Assembly: GCA_964385055.1 (NCBI GenBank)
Contig: CAYLMH010000005.1
Span: 1 to 64,000, forward strand
Length of the DNA: 64,000 bases
Reading direction: 5' to 3'
Origin: JACRPI01 sp964385055
Lineage (GTDB): Archaea > Nanobdellota > Nanobdellia > Woesearchaeales > DSVV01
The notes beneath the pieces are model-generated. The model did not search any database and had not been told where the DNA came from. It was given only the letters and a program-made list of their open reading frames with translations. Of the stretch, positions 17,125 through 25,191 are shown piece after piece (position 1 is the first letter of the stretch; each line of letters starts with the position of its first letter). Position numbers and translations under genes: made by a program.

Positions 17125-17414
17125 CACAGACGCACCGCTCGTAGGGCATCCCAATCGCAGCAAGCTGCGGAGTATTGCCCACTCGCAATTCGGTGCGTCT
17201 GTGGAATTGTGAAATTGGGTCACAGCAAGCTGTGGGGTATTATTTCGAGCTATGCTCGTAATACTATGGACCTTTGGTCCAAAGTAAACCCAAATTTCAC
17301 AATAACAACAACGATGGCGGCCTACGGCCAAAACACTGGCTTCGCAACAGTATTTTGTCCTACGGGGCACTCCGAAGGAGCCAAACCACGCCCCGTTGGC
17401 GCCACGTTGTTATT
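17125..17414. repeat. Multi-branched palindrome locus 1 (three successive elements)
   Basis: Element a: a 13-bp perfect stem CACAGACGCACCG (17125-17137)/CGGTGCGTCTGTG (17191-17203), enclosing CGCAG/CTGCG and GGGCA/TGCCC. Element b: ATTGTGAAATTGGGT (17206-17220)/ACCCAAATTTCACAAT (17288-17303), enclosing three hairpins (CACAG/CTGTG, GTATTA+CGAGC/GCTCG+TAATAC, TGGACC/GGTCCA), a cloverleaf layout. Element c: AATAACAACAACGATGGC (17301-17318)/GCCACGTTGTTATT (17401-17414), enclosing GGCC/GGCC, ACTG/CAGT and GGGGC+CTCC/GGAG+GCCCC. No convincing coding frame. Confidence 0.75.
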
Positions 17415-17444
17415 TTTTATTATCACTGTTTTATTACCCCATAC

Positions 17445-17509
17445 ACGCACGAGCAAAAGCCTTAATGTCAGGGGGACCCATTGCACTTGAGTGCAATGGG
17501 GTTATTATG
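17445..17509 (-). repeat. 3'-UTR structured element, copy 2 (canonical)
   Basis: On the + strand: ACACGCACGAGCAA (17445-17458), TGTCAGGGGGACCC (17466-17479), and stem CCCATTGCAC/GTGCAATGGG around a TTGA loop, ending GGGGTTATTATG. In sense orientation it lies 77 bp after the stop of the PAC2 gene (17586). Confidence 0.75.
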
Positions 17510-17585
17510 AAAATTCAATGCATGAAATGTTTCTTTGAAAAACATAAGAATGAAGCAAACTAATGAAAGAATAAACAACTAAAAA

Positions 17586-18296
17586 CTAACCAACATAATT
17601 CATCTGTTTTTCTTTTGCTTCTTCTGTGACGACTTTACTCTTTTCCATAAGTTCCTGCAGCTTTTTCTCAAACCTTTCTGCTGTTTGGACTAGTGGTTTT
17701 GGATCTACTTTTAGCCCTAGATATTTATCAAGCACTTCAATTATTTTTGCCGCTGCTTTGCTATCTGGCAATTTTGAATGCGTATCCGCAAACAACGCGA
17801 CTGTATCTGTTTTTGTTTTGAGGAGCAATGCAGATGTTACGCCGACGATAATTCCTTCCTTTAATGCGTTGACTCCGAGTTTTTTGAAACTCTCGAGCTT
17901 TTTTTGATTAAGTGTATACACATATGCCTGAGATTCTGGCGCTTCAGCAGGGGCACCAACACCTTCAATAGTTATAATCTCTTTTGCGCTGAGCTGCTTT
18001 GCAACTTCATCAATGTACTCTGCGATTGCCCACTCAACACCCATGGTTCCTGTAATCGCGTGAATGATGAGAAGATTATATTCTTGATTGTAATAAAGCC
18101 CGACTGGCGGAACAAGCTCATTATCGTGAACAACAACAGTTGCAGGCATTTCTTCTATCCAGAATGTACCGATAAGCTCGCATTTCAAATGTTGAAGAAG
18201 ATATTCTGTGGTAATTGTTCCGACGAGACCAAATCCCGGGAAGCCTTCGATGATCGTCACATTCTTTGGTTTTTTTGTGAGTTGAATTTGCTGCAT
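17586..18296 (-). CDS. PAC2-family proteasome assembly chaperone homologue
   Basis: This 236-residue protein has the PAC2 opening 'IIEGFPGFGLVGTITTEYLL' and 'EEMPATVVVHDNELVPPVGLYY'. 'ITIEGVGAPAE' and 'SKAAAKIIEVLDKYLGL' follow in conserved positions. Archaeal PAC2 proteins (PbaA/PbaB type) help assemble or gate the 20S proteasome. The C-terminus (NYVG) is not a clean HbYX tail, so proteasome docking is uncertain. The gene is monocistronic, with the 3'-UTR repeat element after it. Confidence 0.85.
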   Translation of the reverse strand: MQQIQLTKKPKNVTIIEGFPGFGLVGTITTEYLLQHLKCELIGTFWIEEMPATVVVHDNELVPPVGLYYNQEYNLLIIHAITGTMGVEWAIAEYIDEVAKQLSAKEIITIEGVGAPAEAPESQAYVYTLNQKKLESFKKLGVNALKEGIIVGVTSALLLKTKTDTVALFADTHSKLPDSKAAAKIIEVLDKYLGLKVDPKPLVQTAERFEKKLQELMEKSKVVTEEAKEKQMNYVG

Positions 18297-18347
18297 ACTC
18301 TATTTTTGTGGAAAGGGGTATTTATAGATGTCGGTTTTTTTTTGAAT

Positions 18348-18944
18348 TCATTTGTGGATTCTGTTCCCGCCATACCATGTTAAAAATACATTTCTGAAAT
18401 CACCAGTATATCGTGCTCTTCTTGTTCTATCATCTATCTCCTCTTTGATTTGATGAATATTCACCCACCCTGTTGCTCTCTCGACTACTTCTTCAGGATT
18501 ATATCTAAATGGTCCTTCATATACGGCAGTTAATATTTTTGCAAGTTCATTGTTTCTTCCTCTGTCAGAATTATTTTTAATTGTCGTCCCATTTTGACTC
18601 AAGGTGAAATTTGGAGGACACTCGTCAAGTCCATAAAATATTTCTTCTTTTGCTTCACGATAGCCTGCTTCCCAATAATCTTCTCCATGACGAACATGTC
18701 CTGCAACAGAAGAGTGAAAGCAGAGACCTCCTAATTTTTTTTTTCTGCTTCGCATTGGAAGCAAAAGATCTTGAAGTGTATCATCCCTAAACACTAAAAT
18801 GTGCACAACTCTATGCCTATATCCATACAAATGCGCATTGTCGTATGATGCAATCCCTCGTACCCTATCGTCAAGTGTGACCACATCGAGATATTCAATT
18901 CCCGGTTGGAGGTTTCCTGCTCCGACAAAGCCTTTTGTACCCAT
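18348..18944 (-). CDS. Nudix hydrolase (isopentenyl-diphosphate isomerase-like)
   Basis: The Nudix box lies at residues 82-105: 'GHVRHGEDYWEAGYREAKEE' gives G-x5-E-x7-R-E-x-x-E-E, the metal-binding catalytic helix. The following Gly is displaced by two residues (EEIFYGL instead of EE-x-G). 'HRVVHILVFRDD' and 'LPMRSRKKK' before the box resemble the IDI/YfcD subgroup. It hydrolyses an unknown nucleoside-diphosphate-linked substrate. The final stop codon is TGA, useful evidence that UGA is a stop in this genome. Confidence 0.75.
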   Translation of the reverse strand: MGTKGFVGAGNLQPGIEYLDVVTLDDRVRGIASYDNAHLYGYRHRVVHILVFRDDTLQDLLLPMRSRKKKLGGLCFHSSVAGHVRHGEDYWEAGYREAKEEIFYGLDECPPNFTLSQNGTTIKNNSDRGRNNELAKILTAVYEGPFRYNPEEVVERATGWVNIHQIKEEIDDRTRRARYTGDFRNVFLTWYGGNRIHK

Positions 18945-19142
18945 AGATTAAGAACCGTTCTTCTCCTTTTTAATACTTCTATATAGACTATAAAGAGATT
19001 TTTGTTCTTCTTCCAAAAGGTCATAATCTTTATAAATAAAACCCTATTTCTCTGTATCGGTAGCTTTCACTATCCTTTAGATGTAAATTATCACATTTTG
19101 AAAATTCATTTGCATACATTAAAAAAGGGGGAATAAACAACA

Positions 19143-19193
19143 GTGGTGACAATGTCAGTCAATAGAGCGATTGCATGTAACATATCATGGTAG
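19143..19193 (+). CDS. Upstream ORF overlapping the next start codon (16 codons)
   Basis: GTG 19143 lies 9 bp after GGGGGA and reads MVTMSVNRAIACNISW-stop. Its TAG (19191-19193) overlaps the beginning of the kinase gene whose ATG is at 19187. The kinase ATG has no ribosome binding site of its own, so translation of this leader peptide may reinitiate there. Confidence 0.4.
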   Translation: MVTMSVNRAIACNISW

Positions 19194-20455
19194 TACTCAC
19201 ATCAGAGCAACTTGAAGAAAGATTTAATACAGAGCGACCCCTTCGTCTTGCAGACCCAATAGATAATTTTGTTCTCTTTGTTGTTGGTGCACATGCTGCT
19301 GGAAAGGATACTATTCTTGGACGAATGCAAGAATTAAGACGAGAAGAGGGTGATGTTCTTCAATATGGTGCATATAGAAAATTAGAATATTGGACCGATC
19401 GTGAACTTCGTGAAGGAGAAGGGATAGTCAGAGAACCTGGTGCAATTCATAAATCCCCTGATGAGTTCCTTGGACACTCCGGAAAATTTCTCGCATGGTA
19501 TCGAAGTAGTAATGGAAGCTTTTACGCGTTTCCTTCTGAGCTTTTTCCTCGAGACAAAGACCCTACAATCGCAATGGTGCACGTTGCGACAGACTTAGGA
19601 TTACAAGTTTGGCAAGAAAATCAAACACTTCCTCATCATATTACTGCATTCATTAATGTTCCTGGAAAAGACGATAGGAAAGCACGGGTACGGTCGCGTT
19701 TGATTGATTCCGAAGGGAATCCTCCTTCTGAAGCAACTCTTGAAGCAAGTCTTGCGGAAATGTCACGTATTAATGCTTTCTTTGTTGGGCATCCTGACCT
19801 TTATGATGTGATGTATAATAACTGTAATCCAAGTGATCGGGGTATAAGAAAAGCAATTTATGGAAATCCACAGGAAAGTGTCCAGAAAGACATTGCTCTT
19901 CGAATTAACGCACTTTGCCATCTTCATCGTGACGCGAGTTTGAGAAGGTCAGGAAATGGTATTTCAATTGCATCGCTTTGTGATCAGTATACTCGAAGAA
20001 TTTCTTCTGATCTCTTTGGTTGTGAGTTGGAAGCACTTAAGACTGATGTTCCTCTAGAGGGTCAAGTTCAGCGTGCTGTTAAAGCCTACGCAGACCAAGC
20101 GCATTTGGATTCTAATAAACTCTATCCCATGCTTGAGCCAGTTACTATTCGCAGTATTGATTTACACCCCCGAGGTTCGGAAAAAGCAGGAGTAGTTGTT
20201 GTTAATCTTACTCCTCAGCATCATATTCCTACTTCTGTTGCTCAATTACTTGTAAGGACTCCGGAGTCTCCTGATTATCATGTTCTTCGCATCCTTGGTC
20301 AACGAATTTACGGAGAAACAAAAACACGACCAGACTATCTTGTTAATAAAAATGGGAATCTTGTAGGGATTTCTTGCTCTCTTAGCGATATGCGACCAAG
20401 AGATCAACAATCAGGACAATATCATCGCTTAGAAATTCGTTTGGGTTATAACTAA
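19187..20455 (+). CDS. P-loop kinase-like protein, guanylate kinase/PhnN-like N-terminus
   Basis: Residues 28-45 read 'FVLFVVGAHAAGKDTILGRM', a Walker A loop (G-x4-G-K-D-T) of the guanylate kinase/ribose-bisphosphokinase type. The N-terminal 200 residues carry the Arg/Asp-rich 'RKARVRSRLIDSEG' of a lid region. The C-terminal 200 residues are unrecognised, so this may be a two-domain enzyme. A CTTTATAAATA box at about 19027-19037 predicts a leader of about 90-130 nt with the upstream ORF. The phosphate acceptor is unknown. Confidence 0.6.
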   Translation: MVVLTSEQLEERFNTERPLRLADPIDNFVLFVVGAHAAGKDTILGRMQELRREEGDVLQYGAYRKLEYWTDRELREGEGIVREPGAIHKSPDEFLGHSGKFLAWYRSSNGSFYAFPSELFPRDKDPTIAMVHVATDLGLQVWQENQTLPHHITAFINVPGKDDRKARVRSRLIDSEGNPPSEATLEASLAEMSRINAFFVGHPDLYDVMYNNCNPSDRGIRKAIYGNPQESVQKDIALRINALCHLHRDASLRRSGNGISIASLCDQYTRRISSDLFGCELEALKTDVPLEGQVQRAVKAYADQAHLDSNKLYPMLEPVTIRSIDLHPRGSEKAGVVVVNLTPQHHIPTSVAQLLVRTPESPDYHVLRILGQRIYGETKTRPDYLVNKNGNLVGISCSLSDMRPRDQQSGQYHRLEIRLGYN

Positions 20456-20472
20456 TAAAAAAGTTCTATTCT

Positions 20473-21441
20473 CTATTTTGCGATCTCTTTTTTCTCTTGT
20501 TCCTGAAGCGCATACGTGATTGTTGCCTCAATGTTGTGGACGAGAATTTCTAAAACACTTCTACAATAAACCACAAGCATAAGTTCTTCAGGGGAAATTG
20601 TCTTTTTTACTTGTGCAATTTCTTTTATTAGCGCGTCACGCACTTTATAGATTGTGGTTGCTTTATGATAATCAAATTTGTAAAAAAGATCATAATACAC
20701 GCGAACTGTTCCAAATATTTCACGCAATATACCAATTGTTTTTGGATGAACCTTTTTCATGGTCAAGACTTCTCGCGCAGCATATCTGAGCACGTCTCCT
20801 ATTTTATTGAGGTTCATGAGGATTGCGTACAACAAAATATTCTTGTATTTTTCCGGATACCCTATTCTGTTTAACAATCGCTCACAATATGCGATGAAAA
20901 TAAGGATATTGAAAAATTTTTGATCCATTGTTTCCAAAAGAACTTTATCGTCGTTTTCACATGCTTTCACAAACTCATCGCACGCATCCATAAGAAGAAG
21001 GAATGTTCGTCGTAACATGGATTCTAGCTCTTCAAATGATGGCTTTGAGATGCTTTTATAGACAAAATAATTTTCTTTCTGCTCAATGATTTGCATTCCA
21101 ACCCAGCGGCGGAGTTCTTCATGAAGCAATGTTGCGACTAAGACTTTCTCTCCAGTTCTATAATGCACTGCTGTTTTGTTCTTGAAATTTACTTTTATAA
21201 TATCATATCCTCTTCTGTACGCAGCGCGGAGAACGATGAATATGGATGTTCTATCAAGATCTGTGATGTCTAATGTAATTTCCTGAAGTGTATCTTCACG
21301 CTTCGTTGAAACTTCAAGCATATTGTCCTTTTCAACGACTTCTAGTTCATCGCCTTTTTTGACATTATACTTTTTCGTCCATTGTCTTGGAAGAGAAATT
21401 AATTGTGTCGAATCCGCAATCTGAATTACTTTTCGTCCCAT
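20473..21441 (-). CDS. AbrB-PhoU phosphate-uptake regulator homologue
   Basis: Residues 1-48 form a SpoVT/AbrB swapped-hairpin DNA-binding domain ('MGRKVIQIADSTQLISLPRQ' then 'YNVKKGDELEVVEKDNML'). The remainder is a PhoU-type helical domain of long three-helix bundles. Archaeal members of this AbrB-PhoU family are thought to control phosphate transport genes. An AAATATATATACTT box about 27 bp upstream of the ATG fits a leaderless mRNA. No Pst transporter is in this window. Confidence 0.85.
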   Translation of the reverse strand: MGRKVIQIADSTQLISLPRQWTKKYNVKKGDELEVVEKDNMLEVSTKREDTLQEITLDITDLDRTSIFIVLRAAYRRGYDIIKVNFKNKTAVHYRTGEKVLVATLLHEELRRWVGMQIIEQKENYFVYKSISKPSFEELESMLRRTFLLLMDACDEFVKACENDDKVLLETMDQKFFNILIFIAYCERLLNRIGYPEKYKNILLYAILMNLNKIGDVLRYAAREVLTMKKVHPKTIGILREIFGTVRVYYDLFYKFDYHKATTIYKVRDALIKEIAQVKKTISPEELMLVVYCRSVLEILVHNIEATITYALQEQEKKEIAK

Positions 21442-21536
21442 GAAGTATAGAATTGCTTACAAGTATATATATTTTGCTGTGCTTTTATATAATCCTTATC
21501 TTTTATTAACGGTCTCTTATCTACCTTATAGATTGC

Positions 21537-22547
21537 TTACACAATCCACACTTTATCGTCGATTATTGCGACAAGAACTTCTTTCTTTTCTCCTTTTTGA
21601 TATATTTCAGGATTCTCTACTTTTACGCTTTGGTATGTTTCTGGATGAAGGATTTCAACATCTGGGTATTCTTTTGTAATCTGGACTCTTCTGAACGTTT
21701 CTGGTGTTGCGCAGATTTTCATGCGCGCTTTCTCGTCAATCGTTGTTCGTTTTCCGTTTTTAAGATTTGTTCCTTGCAATTGTTTTCCAATATTGGTGAG
21801 TTTTAGGTATTTCTTTTCATACTCGACAATCGTGTTTACTTTGTACGATGGAAGTCGCACGCTTGCGTTAACCCGGTAAATGTCTTTGCTCGTTTGTCTG
21901 CTCTTGCTGTACAGTTCACCATGTGTTTTTCCTACTGCCCCGAATTTTTCGACGATTTTGTTGGTGATGATGGGAAGATATTGCTGTTTTGTGACGTAGT
22001 AATCAATGCCATTGGTGACTTCTTCCATTTTGGTTACAAACACGCCTTTTTCATTTGCGCGACCTACTTCCTGAAGAATGAATTCATGCGCTTTTTTGAG
22101 GACTTCTTTGTTTTCTCCTCGAAGTTGCAGAATTCCTTCAAAATATTCTGTTCTTGCTCGTGTGCATTTATCGCACATAATATGTTTTACTTTTATTGGA
22201 AATTCATGTTCTTCAAGGAGTTTTTGTTCATCGATCGTCGCTTCTGTCCGAAGCGTGACTGTTCCCATCTGCACTTTTCCATGCTCTGCTTTTAATTCAA
22301 TGTCTACATCAATCGCATCTGGTTGAATAATGAAATTGCAATGCTGCACCACTGCTTCTTTCATCGCTTCTTCTTCAGGTTTTGGATGCTTCCACTCTCT
22401 TTGATATTTGTAGGAACCGCAACTTTCGCAAATAAGCAGCGTATGCTCTTGATACGACTTCAATGTGGTGTGTTTTTTGCTGAAGCACTCATTACACAAG
22501 ACCGCGTTTTTCTGCTCTACTGCTTTTCCACATTGGATGCATTTCAT
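21537..22547 (-). CDS. nmd3: NMD3-family ribosome assembly protein
   Basis: Four CxxC knuckles lie at CIQCGK, CNECFS, CESCGS and CDKCTR in the first 140 residues, followed by the NMD3 beta/alpha core ('YYVTKQQYLPIITNKIVEKFG'). Eukaryotic NMD3 is the 60S export adaptor; the archaeal form keeps the zinc and large-subunit-binding domains and probably acts in subunit maturation. 336 residues is typical for archaea. The promoter is within the 60 bp separating it from the divergent GGDEF gene. Confidence 0.9.
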   Translation of the reverse strand: MKCIQCGKAVEQKNAVLCNECFSKKHTTLKSYQEHTLLICESCGSYKYQREWKHPKPEEEAMKEAVVQHCNFIIQPDAIDVDIELKAEHGKVQMGTVTLRTEATIDEQKLLEEHEFPIKVKHIMCDKCTRARTEYFEGILQLRGENKEVLKKAHEFILQEVGRANEKGVFVTKMEEVTNGIDYYVTKQQYLPIITNKIVEKFGAVGKTHGELYSKSRQTSKDIYRVNASVRLPSYKVNTIVEYEKKYLKLTNIGKQLQGTNLKNGKRTTIDEKARMKICATPETFRRVQITKEYPDVEILHPETYQSVKVENPEIYQKGEKKEVLVAIIDDKVWIV

Positions 22548-22681
22548 ATTGGTGAGTGTGCTTTGTTCCTATATAAACTTATGTTGCCTAAACTCCTTTC
22601 TCCCTGTTGCTTTTCTGTCACTACCAAATAATAGTAAATCTAGGGGAACCTTTAAATATAACCTCGAATTTAACGTTTATT

Positions 22682-23560
22682 ATGGGGTCATTAAGAAAAT
22701 TTCCTGGTTTAGAAGTACTTATGGAGGCTCTTCAAAAAGACACTGGTCTCCTTGACATGGCAATAACAGGTATTCCTGAATCACAACAAGAAATTCTGTA
22801 CACTACTCTTTTAGGGATGTCTCCAGAAGAGAGGCATAGGCTCTTGAGAATTTGCATCACGCATGGTTCTGAAGATCGTTCTTTTCTTCTTCAAACAATA
22901 GGAAATGGACTTATTGACAAACTCACTGCCGTTTATAATCGAACAAAATTTAACACTGATCTGAATGCAGCAATTGAAGTTGTTGATCGTACTTATCAGC
23001 TTCCTGCTCTCTTACAAAAAGAAAGACGATTAGAAGCGGTTTTAGGTCTTCCTCCTCGAGCATCTGCATCTCATAGTGATGTTACTCTACTCCTTCTTGA
23101 TATTGACAAATTTAAACGTGTTAATGATGTTTATGGACATCCAACAGGCGATCGTGCTCTTCAGCTCGTTGCAACAATTGCTGTTCAAAGTCTTCGCTTA
23201 GATGATCATCAACGCTTTTATCGATATGGTGGCGAAGAGTTTGCGGTTATATTACCTTATACTTCTCTTGAGCAGGGAATTATTGTTGCAGAACGTATTC
23301 GTCAGAATGTTGAGGAGAGACTCGCAGATTCACTTCCTAAAAAAGGGAGATCTCCTATTCGAGGAATTACTGTTTCTGTAGGTCTTGCAAACTATCGCGC
23401 AACAACAGCCATGGCGACTGAACTTATTAATCAGGCGGACTTTGCATTATATGCCGCAAAATATGCGGGAAGAAATTGTGTGAGAGTATACGACCAATCT
23501 CTGCTTGGAACGAAAGTGCAATCTGCCTATCTCAGAAAGTTGCAAAAAGAAGAGCAATAA
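22682..23560 (+). CDS. GGDEF-domain protein, putative diguanylate cyclase
   Basis: An N-terminal helical region (1-75) is followed by a GGDEF domain. It starts with 'DKLTAVYNRTKFNTDL' (residues 79-94), has the metal-binding 'LLLLDIDKFKRVNDVYGH' (Asp140), and the active-site 'RYGGEEFAVILPY' with GGEEF at 183-187. All residues needed for cyclic-di-GMP synthesis appear present. RLDD (172-175) recalls the RxxD inhibitory site but is two residues too far from GGEEF. There is no membrane helix or PAS/GAF sensor. ATG 22682 is chosen because CTTTAAATATA lies 27 bp upstream. GGDEF proteins are common in bacteria and unusual in archaea. Confidence 0.85.
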   Translation: MGSLRKFPGLEVLMEALQKDTGLLDMAITGIPESQQEILYTTLLGMSPEERHRLLRICITHGSEDRSFLLQTIGNGLIDKLTAVYNRTKFNTDLNAAIEVVDRTYQLPALLQKERRLEAVLGLPPRASASHSDVTLLLLDIDKFKRVNDVYGHPTGDRALQLVATIAVQSLRLDDHQRFYRYGGEEFAVILPYTSLEQGIIVAERIRQNVEERLADSLPKKGRSPIRGITVSVGLANYRATTAMATELINQADFALYAAKYAGRNCVRVYDQSLLGTKVQSAYLRKLQKEEQ

Positions 23561-23600
23561 AACCCAAACATTTTTAACGTTCCTTCTTTCATCTTTTTTT

Positions 23601-24227
23601 ATGCAATTTAAGGAAATACTCAAAAAAACATGGTGGTTTATCTGGGAAAGCGATAGCTGGTGGAGTTGGCCAGTAAACCTACTTCTCGCGTTTATTCTCA
23701 TTAAATTTATTGTGTATCCTGGTTTAGGGTTTATTTTTGGCACCGCGTTTCCTGTTGTCGCTGTTGTTTCTGGAAGTATGGAGCATGATGGAAGTTTTTC
23801 AGATTGGTGGCTGAGTAGCGCGTATTGTTCAGCATCTTGCTCTCAAGAGGATTGGTACGCAGGATATGGCATTACTGAGGAGCAATTTAAGGAATTCTCT
23901 TTCAAAAATGGTTTTAACAAAGGAGACATTATGGTTCTGAAAGGGGTGGAACCTAAAAATATTAAAATTGGAGATGTTTTAGTATTTCAAAGCGCGTATG
24001 GAAATGAGCCCATTATTCATCGTGTTGTCGCAATTTTTGGTGATGAAACGACTGGTTTTGTGTACCAAACAAAAGGGGATCACAATGGTGATTCTGGCAA
24101 TATTGATAAAGAAATTCAACAAGATGCAGTGTATGGAAAAGCAATATTCCGGATTCCATTCCTGGGCTGGATTAAGATTGCGTTTGTGTGGCTTTTCAGC
24201 CCGTTCATTGATCTTGTTTTTGGTTAA
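23601..24227 (+). CDS. Signal peptidase I, archaeal/ER type (S26B)
   Basis: One N-terminal transmembrane helix (about 25-50) leads to 'VAVVSGSMEHDGSF', whose Ser is the nucleophile. 'IGDVLVFQSAYGNEPIIHRVV' follows with the His that replaces Lys in Sec11-type enzymes, then 'QTKGDHNGDSGN', the Asp box. A second hydrophobic segment ends the protein. It removes Sec signal peptides on the outer face of the membrane. A second, different S26 gene lies at 44924-45472. ATG 23601 is used because upstream codons overlap the GGDEF gene. Confidence 0.88.
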   Translation: MQFKEILKKTWWFIWESDSWWSWPVNLLLAFILIKFIVYPGLGFIFGTAFPVVAVVSGSMEHDGSFSDWWLSSAYCSASCSQEDWYAGYGITEEQFKEFSFKNGFNKGDIMVLKGVEPKNIKIGDVLVFQSAYGNEPIIHRVVAIFGDETTGFVYQTKGDHNGDSGNIDKEIQQDAVYGKAIFRIPFLGWIKIAFVWLFSPFIDLVFG

Positions 24228-24257
24228 TATGTTTTATAATTATTGAGGTGGTTTACG

Positions 24258-24572
24258 ATGATGTTTTGTCCAAAATGTGGAGGATTACTTCTTCCAAAAG
24301 TAGATGGCAACAAAAAAACAATGCACTGCAAATGCGGTTATAGTACAAAGCAGGTTGACAGCGCAGTTATTTCTGAAAGAATGCAGGAAAAACAGGCAAT
24401 TAGTGTTGTAGAGAAGGAAATTGAACCACACCCGCTCACGATTGCAGAATGCCCTAAATGCAAGCATCGCAAGGCATATTTCTGGACAGTGCAGACAAGA
24501 GCTTCTGACGAACCAGAAACAAAGTTCATGAAATGCGAGAAATGCGAGCATGTCTGGCGGGATTATAGTTAG
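24258..24572 (+). CDS. tfs: Transcription factor S (TFIIS-like RNA cleavage factor)
   Basis: An N-terminal zinc ribbon 'MMFCPKCGGLLLP...CKCGYS' is joined by a linker to a C-terminal zinc ribbon 'ECPKCKHRKAYFWTVQTRAS' continuing DEPET, ending 'KCEKCEHVWRDYS'. The Asp-Glu pair after RAS is the catalytic tip that stimulates transcript cleavage in backtracked RNA polymerase. The length of 104 residues is typical of archaeal TFS. GAGGTG (24245-24250) sits before ATG 24258. Confidence 0.95.
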   Translation: MMFCPKCGGLLLPKVDGNKKTMHCKCGYSTKQVDSAVISERMQEKQAISVVEKEIEPHPLTIAECPKCKHRKAYFWTVQTRASDEPETKFMKCEKCEHVWRDYS

Positions 24573-24681
24573 AACTTTGTTTTTTTTGTTTGCTTTTTGT
24601 TGCAATTAAAAAAATATATAAAGCAGGTGCTACTCTATATATTTTCGAAAATAGTATAAAGATCCGTTTGGAGGTGTCTGT

Positions 24682-24876
24682 ATGGCAGGCGAAGATGACG
24701 ACAGCTTTTTAGAAGAAGATGCAGGAGATAAAGATCAACAGAACTTTGATGAGGATGTTGATAACGATGAGATCACTCCTGGAGAAGAAGGATTCTTACA
24801 AGGTTATGATTCTGCTGAAGGCGAAAGCGAAGAAAAAACAGAGAAGCCTAAAGAAGAAGAGGAAGAAGGAAAGTAA
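24682..24876 (+). CDS. Small very acidic protein
   Basis: The 64-residue product is more than one-third Asp and Glu and ends with a Lys/Glu tail. The only ordered-looking piece is 'TPGEEGFLQGYDSA' in the middle. It has its own TATA box (AATATATAAAGC near 24610) and a GGAGGTG ribosome binding site, so it is expressed as a unit. No family is recognised; such acidic proteins can bind ribosomes, histones or metals, but nothing here decides that. Confidence 0.6.
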   Translation: MAGEDDDSFLEEDAGDKDQQNFDEDVDNDEITPGEEGFLQGYDSAEGESEEKTEKPKEEEEEGK

Positions 24877-24958
24877 GGTTTTCTTTTTTATTTTTTTATT
24901 TCTGATTATTTGATCTTTTGTATTTCTTATCATGTTAATTGTTCTAATTTTTAGTAAA

Positions 24959-25014
24959 CACACCATTGCTGCTGCAATGGGTCCCCCTGACATTTTGCCT
25001 TTGCAGATGCGTGT
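24959..25014 (+). repeat. 3'-UTR structured element, copy 3 (opposite orientation)
   Basis: Stem CCATTGC (24963-24969)/GCAATGG (24974-24980) is followed by GGGTCCCCCTGACA (24979-24992) and TTGCAGATGCGTGT (25001-25014). It lies 83 bp after the stop of the acidic-protein gene on the + strand, so its orientation to the upstream gene matches the other copies. Confidence 0.75.
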
Positions 25015-25071
25015 TTTGTGTTGCCTGGCGTTTGCTACTTATTTAACTGCTTCTTAATCGCCAAGATAACT

Positions 25072-25122
25072 TTATTGCCAGGGGGACCCACGCAACGCGA
25101 AGCATTGCGTGGGGTTTTATGG
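25072..25122 (-). repeat. 3'-UTR structured element, copy 4
   Basis: On the + strand: GCCAGGGGGACCC, stem CCCACGCAA (25087-25095)/TTGCGTGGG (25105-25113), then GGGGTTTTATGG. In sense orientation it lies 70 bp after the stop of the ABC permease gene (25192). Copies 3 and 4 face each other between convergent genes. The rest of the 24877-25191 gap shows no gene. Confidence 0.75.
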
Positions 25123-25191
25123 AAAAAGTATAGTTAAAGTGAACAAAAAGAGTAAAGAACAAAGCAAGAGAGGAAATAACAAAAAACATAA

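Noticed and set aside
17125..17414. CRISPR array or insertion sequence
   Set aside because: There are no regularly spaced direct repeats and no transposase; the elements are nested inverted repeats of differing sequence.
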